Origin: Gliomastix tumulicola
Taxonomy: Eukaryota > Ascomycota > Sordariomycetes > Hypocreales > Bionectriaceae
Direction: 5' to 3'
Assembly: GCA_001599755.1 (NCBI GenBank)
Contig: BCHX01000002.1
Coordinates: 3,888,330-3,952,329, forward strand
Length of the DNA: 64,000 bases
Within the stretch, counting starts at the first letter, position 1, and each line of letters opens with the position of its first letter. Both the position numbers and the translations under genes were made by a program. Of this stretch, positions 1 through 11,500 are shown one piece after another. The notes beneath the pieces were generated by a model, which worked only from the letters and a program-made list of their open reading frames with translations, was not told the origin of the DNA and searched no databases.

Positions 1-1843
1 AACCCGATGAGTACTTTCAGTCACTTGAGCCTGCTTGGGAACTGGCATTTGGCTCTGGCAGTGGTGCTTGGATAACTTGGGTGAGAAGACCCAAACCAAT
101 GGCATAAAAAGGGGGAATGACACGTGAGAGCCTCAGACTAACATGATATCGCGTCTCAGGAGTGGCAACGCCAGCTACGGTCTTCAATTCACCCAGCCAT
201 TTTCTCTGGCGCTTACCTGGCCGTCCACCATGTGTCCAGGATCCTGCCAGTGAGCGTTGCCTTGCGATCGACTCTGCTCGTCGCTGTCCCAAGAGTGGTC
301 CAGGCATTCATTGCTGGGCTTGGCGACTACTTCACCTGGCTGCTTGCTACCAAGATCTATCCCGATGGAAATGCTTCCTCATTTGTGGTGGGTAGCTAGC
401 TCTCCACTTCTTCTTCTTCCACCTATGTTGTCCATGAACTCGATTCTGACATTCCAGCAGCTGTTCCTCCAGATCCTCAGCCCCTGGCAGTGGTTCTGCT
501 CCGTCCGGACATTCTCCAACTCCCTCGAGATGACCCTCACCGTCATGGCTCTCTACGTCTACCCCTGGGAGCAGCTCCTTGGCACCGCAAAGATCACCAA
601 GGAGAACCCGAGGCCCGTGAACCCGCTGCTGTACAACCGCTGGCCGCTCCGATCCGCCCTCTGCCTGGCCAGCCTCGCCGTCATCCTGCGGCCAACGAAC
701 CTCTTCATCTGGGCTCCCATCATCGGCCTCTCTATCTTCCGTACAGGTCTTCAGGGCCCGTCGCCTGTCACATTCAACGTCATTCTTCTCGTTCTACAGG
801 AGATCATTGTCTGCGGCTCGGTCGTCCTGGGCATCTCGCTCGCCTGCGACAGGCTCTACTTTGGCTTCTGGACGTTTCCTCCTTACAACTTCCTCTACTT
901 CAACGTCTCGAAGTCTCTCTCTGTGTTCTACGGTGTCAACCCGTGGCACTACTACCTCTTGCAAGGGCTGCCGTTGCTGTGCACTACGATCCTGCCCTTC
1001 TTCCTCTACGCCTTGTACAAGTATCCAGCATCGAGCGATGACCAGTCCAACTACTTTCGAGCCATGGTCTCCGTCATCGCGACGACCATCATTCCGCTGT
1101 CCTTCATATCGCACAAGGAAGTCCGATTCATCTACCCCCTGCTGCCTATCCTGCACATCCTAGCAGCCCCTGTGGCCGCCTCCTTCTTCACCTCCAAGCC
1201 ATCATCCTCGTCTGCGGACCCGACCCCATCCCTCCGCCACAAACCGTACTTCGTCGCCATCCTCGCCATCAACCTCCTCCTCGCAGGCTACCTCTCCCTC
1301 CTCCACCAAGGCGCCCCCTTGAAGGTCCTCACCTTCCTCCGCGAACAGTACGAGCACATCCACCCGGCCGCCATCGCAGGCGATTCAGCAACCTCGGCAG
1401 CCAACGACGACGACCTCTTCGCCCTCTTCCTCACCCCCTGCCACACCACCCCCTGGCGCTCCCACCTCGTCCACCCGAGCCTCCGCGCCTACGCCCTCTC
1501 CTGCGAGCCCCCGCTGCACACGGAGCCCAACACCCGCGAGCGCGACTCATACCGCGACGAGGCCGACCGCTTCTACGACGACCCCGTGGGCTTCCTCGCC
1601 CGCGAGCTGTTCCCGGCCGAGGGCGGGGTGCCGACGCCGCGGTACATCGTTGGCTTCGAGGGCATCGAGCCCTGGCTCGCCGACTTCTTCGAGAACACGC
1701 CGCAGGGGAGGGCGTTGCGCGTCCAGCCGCGGCCTGTCTGGGTCGGATTCAACGGGTTCTTCAACGAGGACTGGAGGAGGGCTGGGCGGCTGGTGGTGTG
1801 GGATACGGGGATCTATGGCAGTGCATCGACTGCGGAGAGCTGA
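1..1843 (+). CDS. GPI10: GPI mannosyltransferase 3 (PIG-B/Gpi10), 5' truncated by window edge
   Basis: Adds the third mannose to the glycosylphosphatidylinositol precursor in the ER membrane, using dolichol-phosphate-mannose (GT-C family, GT22). Proposed exons are <1-80, 160-387 and 461-1843, all joined in phase 0. The first visible residues read PDEYFQSLEP, the acidic luminal-loop motif of GT-C enzymes. Later family marks are RTFSNSLE, RPTNLFIW and HKEVRFIYPLLP, with several hydrophobic segments between them. About 563 residues are visible, so only some tens of N-terminal residues lie outside the window. Intron 1 has a CTAAC branch point near 139. Intron 2 has two possible donors (388 or 392) and a CAGCAG acceptor, so one residue at that join is uncertain. 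The 3' end faces the RhoGAP gene. Confidence 0.9.
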
Positions 1844-2520
1844 GCATGACATTTGATTCAGTATCATTCGGTATTGGGACGCTCACTGTCTTGACCATAT
1901 ATCCTCTCCCTATCTCGGCCACGCAAATGTCAGACCAGGTTCCGGCTTTTATCGGCGACACTTCCAACACGACACTGACACCGTTCTCCCCATTCTCACA
2001 AAACATCACTCATCAAGACAAGGGAATGGACATCGAAAATCTCACACCGATCAAAACGTGGCAATCGTATTACCCATCCCCCAACATCATATCAGGAATG
2101 TATTCAGACAGAAAACACCACAAGACCGTCAATCCCAACGTCAAAAGATTTTCAACAATCGCTTCTAATAAGGGGGAAACTCGAAACCACCGTGAATGGC
2201 TCCCTCAGTACATCATTGAGGGAGGAATGCGAAACAGATATGTAGACAACCGAGCCAAAGACAAACAGATAGAATCAGGACGCAAGGGTGGGATATAAGG
2301 GAAAGGAAGAAATATAGAAGAAGAAAAAAAGACTCTCGTGCCCTTCCTTCGCCCCTTTTTGACCCTCTTGTCTCCGTTGTAACTTCCAACGCTAACCTCG
2401 ACTTCCCATGCGTACATTTTGAATCGTTAGAGAAAAGGACAAAGAGAAAAAACGGCGATATAGGACCAATCCGTATCGCCGGTTATCCATCCGCAGTAGC
2501 CTCAGAGAGGTTTATGTCGT
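1844..2520. other. convergent 3' intergenic region
   Basis: About 680 bp between the stop codons of GPI10 and the RhoGAP gene. It should hold both 3' UTRs. An open frame continues on the plus strand to 2298, but it starts inside GPI10 in another frame and has no family features. I see no gene here. Confidence 0.6.
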
Positions 2521-5378
2521 TCATTGCGGCTTGGGAGCTTCAGCAGCTGGGGCAGCAATGGTTGTTGGAGGTTCCTCCGGTATTGTCGGCTCTGCTGGTC
2601 GTAGCACCGGCGGTAGGGGCTCCGGGTTCGATTGATCTGCCGGCTTACCTGCCGGAGCAGCCACGGGAGCCTCCTTGACAGGCTTTTCTGCTGGGGGAGC
2701 AGCTTCATCGGTAGGCTGAACAGCTGGCTTCTCCGCTGGCGCTTCTGTAGGCTTCTCCACAGGCTTCTCGGCGACCTTCTCCAGGGGCTTTTCTACAGCC
2801 TTCTCGGCGGGCCTTGGTACAGGCTCCGTTGGCTTCTCTGCCAGCGTCTGTGCTGTCCTCTCGGCCGGCTCTCGCCGAATGTCGAGGCTCTTCCCGCGCG
2901 CCGTGAGTCCATGCCCGTGGGTCGGAGCAGGAGGAGACTTAGTCCTCCTTTGCTCGGCCGTCTCCTTTGCCTCCCTCATCTTGTTCCTGATCCAACCGAT
3001 CGGCCCCTTGGCCTCTTCTTTCCCCTCTTTGCCGTTCTCTTGCGACGATTGCTGATCGGAGCCAGAGGGATAGGACTCGGCATTGTCCCCGAAACCCCTG
3101 CCTTGCCTCTGGACGCCACTGCTCAGAGACGCTGTGCTCCGATCAGCATATTCGTTGAGCTTGCCGAGAGACTCGGATGACGCGACACCGGCGTTATCGT
3201 GATGGTCATCCCTCAGCCTCCCCAGCTTCCATCTGCTTCTCTTCTCTTTCTCTGAAGGCTCCAGCGAGCCTGTGGTGTGGCTCTCGCCACCGTGCTCTAG
3301 GTCAGAGCCATCGTTGTAGCCCGAGTGCACGGACGCGGGCGGAGACTTGTTAGCCTTCAGGATTTCATCGCTCGGATGGAGATGGTTGTCACCCTGTGCC
3401 GCTTGCGAGGCGCGGGGCGTGGGATCCGAAGAGAACGTAGAATCTGGCTGATGAGACCTCTCGGCTTCTCGCATTAGGGCCTGATCTAGGGGGTTAGACA
3501 CCGCCTCGGGATTCGGCGGCGTCAGAGGTCCGTGCTGAGCCAGAGATGTGCTCGAACTTTGAGCACTGGGGTTCATGCTCCCGGGTATTCTCTTCTTCTT
3601 GAGCTTGTTCGGCGGCCTCTTGTTTTCGTCGGTCGGTGACCTCTGGAAGAAGTTCTGAATATTCCTCTCCTTCTGCGGCGTCGTCAGGTGGTCCTGAGGG
3701 ATCCCAAGCAGCTTCTCCTGACTACGGCCAGCGACTGAGCCGGTTGTTGCCCCGGCCCCCATCGCTGGCGCCAGGTTCGACTGCTCCGACAACCTGGGCG
3801 TCTCAGGGTTTGCCTGTGTTAGGGGTTCAAGCAGAGTAGGTGAGTGTGCGTTGGCGTTGGCGATATGCTCGGATCTTTTGAATTTACCTCCTGCGATTGC
3901 TGGTGACTTCTTTGACGGCACCGTGTTGCTTCGGCCGAGACCTCCGTTCGTAGGCGTAGAGCTCAGAGCCGGGCTGTTGGGAGTCGTGCTGTCGTTGCCC
4001 TTGGAATGCCTCGACGTGACTGATCGGTTCCTTCGAACCTGGCCGTCTCTGCGGACGCTCTGGGCGCCGGCGCTTGCGTTAGAGGACGAGCGTCCCAGTC
4101 CGCTCTGGTGGTTCGATGGTGTCGTGACGAGTACGGTACCCACGGCTCCAGATTCGATCTCCTTGACAGTCTTCTCATCTGTCCCTGTGCCCTGCATGCC
4201 GATGAGGAAGTGGTCTTGGTTCTCAATCAGGAAGATGATGACGCATTGATTAAGTCGGTACTCCTCGGGAGACATATCGTGAGCAGGGTGAGAGAGCATG
4301 CCCGGCTGGAAAATAGCAGCCAGGTTCTGTGAGTTCATCCTGTTCTCGTCGGCCTTGGCCGCAAAGACCGCCAGGAGGTCCAGGAGGTACAACAGGAGCT
4401 GTCTGTTGAGCGGGGGCAGCTCAGTGATGAGCCTCTGATACCTTTCAATAGCGACAGCCTCGTTGAAGTGCTCCACGAACTGCGGTCCATCCGCGTCGCC
4501 AACAGCCTGCTTTGTGGCTCCGCGCAAGGGTTCGCGGAACTGCTCGTAGAGATCGAGTGGGACGACTGGCTCCGGAAGGTCATTCAGGTATCTTCTTAGG
4601 ACATTTGCCGCGTCATGGACCGTGTATCCGTCCCACACGAGGCCCTTGCCATAGCGGTCGGGCGAGTCAAAGGCGGTCTTGAGCTCCTTGATGCGCTTTT
4701 CGGATCCGCTTAGTCGGAAGATACCCTCGACGCTCGTAGCTAGGAACGTGTAAGTCAGTCAATGCATGTCTCGGTGAACTAACTCGGGATCGGCCTACCT
4801 TTCTCCTTGAGGAAGACGCCGCATTTCGCGACAACGATGGGTACGTATCCGTAGATATAGCTCTGTCCGTTCTCATCAATCAAGGAGATGGCCACGTTCG
4901 CGTACGATATACTGTGTCGAAGGGGCACTCCGAAGATGCCTTGGACTCGGGGTTCTTGGAGAGGCGAATTAGCACGCGATCTATTGGCTTGCGACAGCAT
5001 GGGAGTGCTCTGGCCAAATGACAGAGCGGAAGTGAGAAGCGCATGGCAAACGTGAAGCTCCGCGTCATCTTGCAGCGCCGTTCAATACGCAGGACGTGCG
5101 ACACTGCAGCTTCAGACTCGGACCTGCGAACAAGGTGACCTCGACCGGTCGTCGAGTCATGCGCGGCGGAAATGAACGCCTCGTCCAAGACGAAGAGCTC
5201 AGGGAGGGCAAGCAGTACCTTGTGGCTCCTGATTCCGCGAGGGCAGTTTGAAACTCCTCCACCAGGACTTCAGATCGCGTTTGTTCGGAGGCGACGCCGG
5301 GGTCGCATGGTTAGCGGGATGCTGCGGCGGTGGTGGCTGAGGGTGACCATGCCCTGTCGAGGGGCCGGTGGTCGCCAT
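2521..5378 (-). CDS. Sac7/Bag7-type Rho GTPase-activating protein
   Basis: Predicted to stimulate GTP hydrolysis by Rho1-type GTPases, which control cell-wall synthesis and actin. Exons on the minus strand: 5378-5219, then about 4939-4799, then 4739-2521, giving about 840 residues. The N-terminus has the KRDLKSWW motif seen in fungal Sac7 relatives. The RhoGAP domain follows (about residues 55-270), with GIFGVPL, IYGYVPIVVAKCG, EGIFRLSGSEKR (arginine finger near R109) and AANVLRRYLNDLPEPVVPL. After it come about 550 low-complexity residues rich in S, P, K and E, ending in a run of EKP-type repeats. The first intron has three in-phase acceptor candidates (exon 2 starting at 4939, 4945 or 4954). 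The ATG at 5378 is the first in frame before KRDLKSWW. The RhoGAP call is secure; the choice between Sac7 and other subfamilies is inferred from the N-terminus. Confidence 0.88.
2540..2860 (-). repeat. EKP-type low-complexity repeat in RhoGAP C-terminus
   Basis: The last 100 or so codons of the RhoGAP protein repeat a short degenerate unit around (A/V)EKP(V/T)E, with alternating acidic, lysine and proline residues. At DNA level this appears as recurring CTTCTCNNC and GGCTT blocks. It is a disordered charged tail and probably length-variable between strains. Confidence 0.7.
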
Positions 5379-7579
5379 CACGGCAGACAGACGAGGACCA
5401 GCAAACGGCGGTCGGTCGGGCGGCGACGGGCGGGCGGGAACAACGCAGAATGAAGGGCTGCTTGCGCGATGCGGTTGGGGTCGAGACGACGAGAGGGATC
5501 ACGGCAGACAGAGACGAGGCGTCGACCCTCAGCATGAATCGAGACGCAAGAGGGGTTGGGGTGCGTGCGCGGCGCTGATCAACGGGTGGGATGCAATGCA
5601 AATGCAATGCAAAAAGGGGGGTTGCGACGGCGACGACACTGGGCAGTAATTACTGGCGATCGGAGAGACGCGAGAGAAATAAGGTCGAATGGTCGGGCGA
5701 CGGATTGTTGGGGAAGGGTTGCAGGTATGAAGTGGTGATGGGACGGGAGCGAGCGAGGGAGGCGTAAGTGCTGTGAGGTCGAGTAGGTAATTGCTGTAAT
5801 TGCTGGGCGGGACCTGGACAGGCGCTGGCTGGGCGTCCACTGAGTCTCAGAGCGCTGGAGCGATGCAACGACACCGATCGATGGATGATTGGCGACACCC
5901 AGACTCCCTTTTCGCGGGCTTGGCGAAGCTAATTATAAAAGCGAACCGCCTAGAAGCCTTGGTCCCTTGGGGTAAGTGAGCTAGCCGTCGTGTACACCGG
6001 CCAGGCCACCTCAGCCTGCATTGTCTGCAAGGCCTGCAGGGAGTCGAGGCTCGGCAGGGCTGGATTGGTTGATTGCAGCTGGGTCCAGCACTCCAGGTCG
6101 CCTCCAGGCGGCCTTGGTTTTAGTGGATATGGCGCTGCAGATGGAGCCAGCCCAGGCACCAAGCCGCTGTGACTTCAGCGGTCAACCGCCGACAGGACCT
6201 GACAGAAAGCATTCAAGGTTTCACGGTGGAGTATGCAGAAGCTTATCAATGAAGTTGAATGCCAATCAACAATTTGGATGAATCAATATGTTGATCAATG
6301 GATGTTTTGGTCGTGGGCGGTTGGTACATTGATACTCCTCAGTTGGGTCCATGACCTGGAAGAATCCCAACGGTGGGCTGGCGACTGCCGCGTCTCTTCT
6401 CTGCGCAAGCTACACCTCACCCAAGGAAACTCCTCAACCTCGGCCATTGAGAGCATAAGTAGATACTGCCATGCTTGTTTCAAGATCTGTAGTCTCCCAT
6501 ACTAAACGCACCCTTTGTCCCCTCTCCCCTCCTCCATTCCATCATGGTACGGAAGTCACAATGGGGCGGATCCGACCCGTGGACGTGTAAGCGCTCCAGG
6601 ACACAGCGATTGTTTCATCCCAAGCTGGCTACTGCAAAGCCCTGCAACCGATGAGGACCCTAATTCAGGGCAGCCCGTCCATCCTGCCATCTCCGTATAC
6701 GAAAAAGAAATAAGAGCACATTTGGCAAACGCCCCCCTCGGCAGAGCCATCCGAGCTGGACTTCCCCCTGGGCGGGCCGCCCGCAGTACCAAGACCGGAG
6801 AGAATGCTGAGTGAGGTCATCTGGATTTCAAACGGGCAGTCCAGGAATTGCAGATATGAGCTCTCTCCCGGGGTCCCTTATCAGCAGCCCTCTTTACTGC
6901 CTGCCCACTGGTCACGGAGAGACAGGACATACGTCACAGGAGCAAGGGTTCCCAGACAGCAACAAACCAGCTCAAAGAGGTAACAAGCCATCGCAAGCTT
7001 CCCCCCTGCGCCGAATGTCGCCACAGAGCTCTCGATATGCAAAATGGACACGGGGACAAAGGATATTCTGAAAATAGCATCTCGAGATGTCAGGGGGCCC
7101 CTTTCTCACTCGAAGGGGGAGCCAGAAAAGCAGGCTTTTGGCGTGCAGATCATGATGCCCCTCACAGGACTGAAGGGTTGCAAGTGCAACATTGAAGGCA
7201 GGACCCAGACAAGCGGTCGAATAAATACATAAGCTATACGGCCATACAATTTGGGTGTGTATGTGGCCCAAGTTTTTCTTCAACTATTTCATGCCGGACA
7301 GCACTAGTACGAAATATGCCAGAGGCCATGACAGGGGTGACAGATATACAGGCTGACTAAGGATTCATCTCGGGTCATCTTTTAATGCGGGTCCTATCTC
7401 GATAAGAGGTTGATACAAGATAGCGCGTATCTTATCTTATCGTTCCCGCAGATCACTCTCCCAAATTTTGATGTCGCGACGTCCCGAGTCCATCATCCTC
7501 AACGAACCACTACCCAGCTTGCACCAAATTCCACGGCCTCCCTCATCTTAATCATAATCACCACATTTCTACCGCCATT
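5379..7579. other. divergent intergenic region between RhoGAP and TIM9
   Basis: About 2.2 kb upstream of both flanking genes. The RhoGAP side is GC-rich with CGNCG runs. On the plus strand a TATAAAAG box (5933-5940) is followed about 40 bp later by a strong donor-like GGGTAAGTGAG, with no ORF attached. Remaining ORFs are under 105 codons, lack family features and mostly use non-ATG starts. No gene is called. Confidence 0.55.
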
Positions 7580-7979
7580 ATGGACATGTACGTCATCTCA
7601 ATACCGCCTCTGCGCGTCTGGACTCGCCCTAAATACTGACCTTCCTCCCCCAACAGGCTAACGCAAGCCGAGCAGCGCCAGCTGGAGCAGCGCATGCAGA
7701 AGCGCCAGGTCAAGGAGTTCATGGGTGTATGTATTCCCTCGTTCCGTCGACCCCCAGCTGAAACCTCCCCCCGGACTAATCATACGCCAGGCCTTCGGCG
7801 GTCTCGTTGAGCACTGCTTCACCTCCTGCGTCGACGACTTCACCTCCAAGTCCCTTTCCACCAAGGAGACGGGCTGCCTCAACCGCTGCGTGCTAAAGTG
7901 GATGGCTACCCAGCAGCGCGTCAGCGACCGCTTCCAGGAGCACAACCAGCAGATCTCGCAGCAGATGGCCGGGAAATAA
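7580..7979 (+). CDS. TIM9: mitochondrial intermembrane-space chaperone Tim9
   Basis: Small Tim protein that, with Tim10, escorts hydrophobic precursors across the intermembrane space to TIM22. Exons 7580-7587, 7657-7726 and 7791-7979 give 88 residues, normal for the family. The first coding exon holds only ATG GAC and two bases. The twin CX3C motif is CFTSC and CLNRC with 15 residues between. LTQAEQRQLEQRMQKRQVKE upstream and RVSDRFQEHN downstream match Tim9 rather than Tim10 or Tim13. No presequence is present, as expected for import by Mia40. The gene ends facing NUP188. Confidence 0.93.
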
Positions 7980-8514
7980 AGAGAATCCTACTTTCACCCC
8001 CTTTTTTCGACACCAACGTCATGGTTTTTCTGTCGCAGACGACACGCACACATGCACCACCTCCCGACTCTGTTAGATGTATGATATGGGACCAAACACC
8101 TCGGGGCGGACACAAGGGCTTCTTTGGACGGGGCTGCAGAATTTTGTATGTAAGATATCAACGGGGGCTGTCGCGGTCTTGGACACCATGGCTAGGCTCG
8201 TGTGTCTAGAAACCCGAAGCGGTATCGCTTGCTGTGACGAAGAGCTTCCGGTTGGAATCAGTGTACAATATAGAATGAGCAATACCACATCAGGGTTTGA
8301 CCTACTCATTGACGGTCACAGAGCAAGAACTGGGCTGTAGAAGATCCTGCGTAACTGGCAACTGAGTCGCCACGAGAAATATCAGAAAATCAAGTTCGTT
8401 CACCTAGATATCCCAATTAACAGCCTAGGTATCAATCCCAGTCAATTGGTCCACGCTCGGCCAACAGGCATATGTACAACAAGAAAAGCCCGTATCTCTA
8501 TTCATATCAAAACA
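7980..8514. other. convergent 3' region, TIM9/NUP188
   Basis: About 535 bp between two stop codons, expected to contain both 3' UTRs. Short ORFs run through it on both strands without recognisable features. No gene is called. Confidence 0.6.
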
Positions 8515-11500
8515 CTAATCGTCATCAACCTCCTCGCTCAAGACCTCCCGCACCGCCTCCAACTGCGACCTAACTTTCGCCTCTAGGAGGTTATCCTCCG
8601 CGCCGCCTGACTTCATATTCCGCCACTCCTGCTCGCGCGAGCCAAGCGGTAGTAGACGCTCCTTGAGAAGGATCTCGCTGGACAGCCAAAACTCCACATT
8701 CTCCAGGACAGCAGCAGCATCCCAGTCAACATTCGCGATCTCCGTGTTGGTGCTCTGGCGAAGGCTGGATAGGATGCGCGTCAAAAGAGCTAGCGAGTTG
8801 ATCTCAGAGGCGGCGATCAGAGTGATCAAGTGAGGCGTCGTCCGAGTTTGCGTTCGACTGGCCCCCGGTGCCTCAAATCTGTCAACGCTCGAGCGCAGCA
8901 GGTGCTTAAACTGGTTCAGCACGTAAGCAACTTCAATGCCCACAGTGCCGCCCAGAGCGGTGAGAAAGTTGAGCATCATAGGGAGTAGCCCCTTCGCCCA
9001 GATACCGTAGCAGCGCTGGCTGGTCAACGATTCAGCGTTTGGGGAGATATTGGACTTGAGCATGTACTTGGTCAGGTTGGCTGTGAGCAAGTTGCTGAGG
9101 ACGCCATCACTAGCCATGTGCTCGGCCAATAGAGGAAGCGCTGAGAGCTCCAGAAGGAACAAGACACTGAGCTCTCCCCACACAGGATCTCCTTGAATCG
9201 ACAGCTTGTCGGCCCATGAATACAGCGAGGTGGCAGCGTGAATGCAATCATGCGATGCCATGATGTTCAGGATCTGGACCTGTGATTGCTCGATCGTTGG
9301 GATGTTGAGACAGGCTTGCAAGATAGCCGTCAACAGAGCGAGGTCCTCTGGGTGGGTGGGAGAATCGCCCTCATGAACTAAGCCAACAAGAGCCCGGAAA
9401 CCCCGTCCCACTATACGATCCAGAATGTTGAGGACCAGTTGGGTTACCTCTACGCTGGCATGCAACCCATCCTCGCTGTCCCTATTCTCTTTGCTGGGAT
9501 TCTTGCTGGTCTGATAGGCTCGAAGAGTGACGAACAACGTCTTGAGCAGGGTACGATAGTAGCCAATGCTCTCGCTAGTGAAAGGCTCCTCGATGCCATA
9601 GATCGTCCCGACGACAGTAGAAAGCAGCTTGTAGACGACGGGGGCTTGGAGGTTAACTTTGACCAAGCGCTGAATCAGCATTAAGGCTAAATTCGCTCTC
9701 GCGCGAATAACCTTCAAGAAGATGCTTTCCGGGCCAGGGACCACCTGGTTTGCGGTCAAACACTTCTCTGCCACTTGGAGCATGTGTTTGGTGATGACCT
9801 CATTGGATCCCAGGCAGGTACTAAGTTCAAGAAGTAGGAACTCCCAAGCGTGGAAGAGGGCCTAGCAGTAAGTTGTTAGTGACAGCGAGCATGATGGCAG
9901 AATAGGAAATACGTACGATTTGCGCATCTACCAGCGAAAGGTTTGCGTTGGCGAGCTCCATCTCCATCTTGTACCCATTGTCTTTCTTTCCCAGCCAACC
10001 GGAATCGAAACTGAGCATTCTGTTGGCAAGGTCTAGGTCATAATAAAAGCCCGTACCCAGCTGTCGAGGCTCAAGAACTGTCTTCTGGAAGTCGTCTAGA
10101 GAACAGCCAAGATACCGATCCTTGAAGTTCTTCGCCAGCTTCTTGTGTAGTGAGGAGTTGTATGCATCCACCTCAACTCCGTCACGAAGGTAGTAGTCCA
10201 GGTGCATGGCAAGCTCCTTTGCGAGCGCATCTGCCGTGCCACGATGGCGGGCATGATAGAGCTGCATAGCAAAAGTCTCAGCAATATATGCTGCGATCCT
10301 TGCCTCCACTGCTGCGTCCGTTGTAGTTGTCTTGGCTACGCTTGGATTGGCAGTACTGGACTTCGCAGTTATATGCGATGGCTTCAGGTCCTTGACGTAT
10401 GCCTGGAGCCCTTGGAGGTAGGCAGTGTCTTTCTGCACGCTGAATATCGTCCATGGCCAGTAGTTCTGTGCGGACGACACGAAGTCAAGGATGGCCAGTG
10501 CCTGATCGGTATCCAGCTTCTTCAGGTTCGAAAGTTTCCTCAAAGCCACACTGAAGATCGAGTGTGGTGCCAATTCGCTCTTCTTGCCCTGATCATTCTT
10601 AATGACTTCTCGAGGCGATTTTCCAGTCAGAAGGCAGTTCGACATCCACTGTTGCCGGTTCCGTAGGATAGCGGAGAAGAGCCCCCAGATATTACGGACT
10701 TCTGCAGAGAGAATGAAGGGCTTCCCCAGTGCAGACAGCAGCTCAAGGAACACCTTGGAAGTTTGTGGCCCTAGATACCCGAGCAGGGATAGCGGCTCAT
10801 TGGACGACCTTCCTGCATTGAACACCAGCACTTCAATGAGGACTGTAGCCGGTCCAAGATATTCAGCAGAGACAGCGCATATCCGCGCCAACAAAGTGCT
10901 GATCTTAAAGAGCCATGTCTCCAACGTCGTGGATGGCTTGTCGAACAAGTTTGAGACTCGGAGCAAGGTAGTGAGAAAGTCCAGAGTGCTAACGATGTGA
11001 AGGTTGCGTGTCTTGCGTCGTTGTTGGTGGAACGTGTCGGACGGCGTGCCAAGACTCCCAATGAGCGATGAGAGTACTGATTGGAATCTCAGAGTCCCAG
11101 TGGCGGGTTCCAAGAAACAATCCAGCACGTGGACGGCGGCAGAGCGGAGAGAAGAAGTCAGGTTGTCCGAGCGATCGGGATTTTCTATCCCGAAGGAGTA
11201 CCTGAGAAGGTTGGTAAGGATTGGGACAAGATTGCTGAGCAAAGATACCCGTTGCTCTTCAGACTGGAATCTCCATGTCGAAGTGTTCTCGAAGACATCC
11301 ACCAGAGCCACAGCAACGGCATGCGTGAGTTTTGAAAGAACTTTACCAGACATGCCAAGCCACGGGTTCTGCTCTTCTCTGTGCTTAGAAATGCTTTGCC
11401 CTTCCCTGGCCTTGAGGGCAAGCTGCTCCTCCTTAGCTTTAGCACCAGCTGGACTGCCCATGCGATGCTGAACTGCGGCCGACGTCATGCCCTCCATCAT

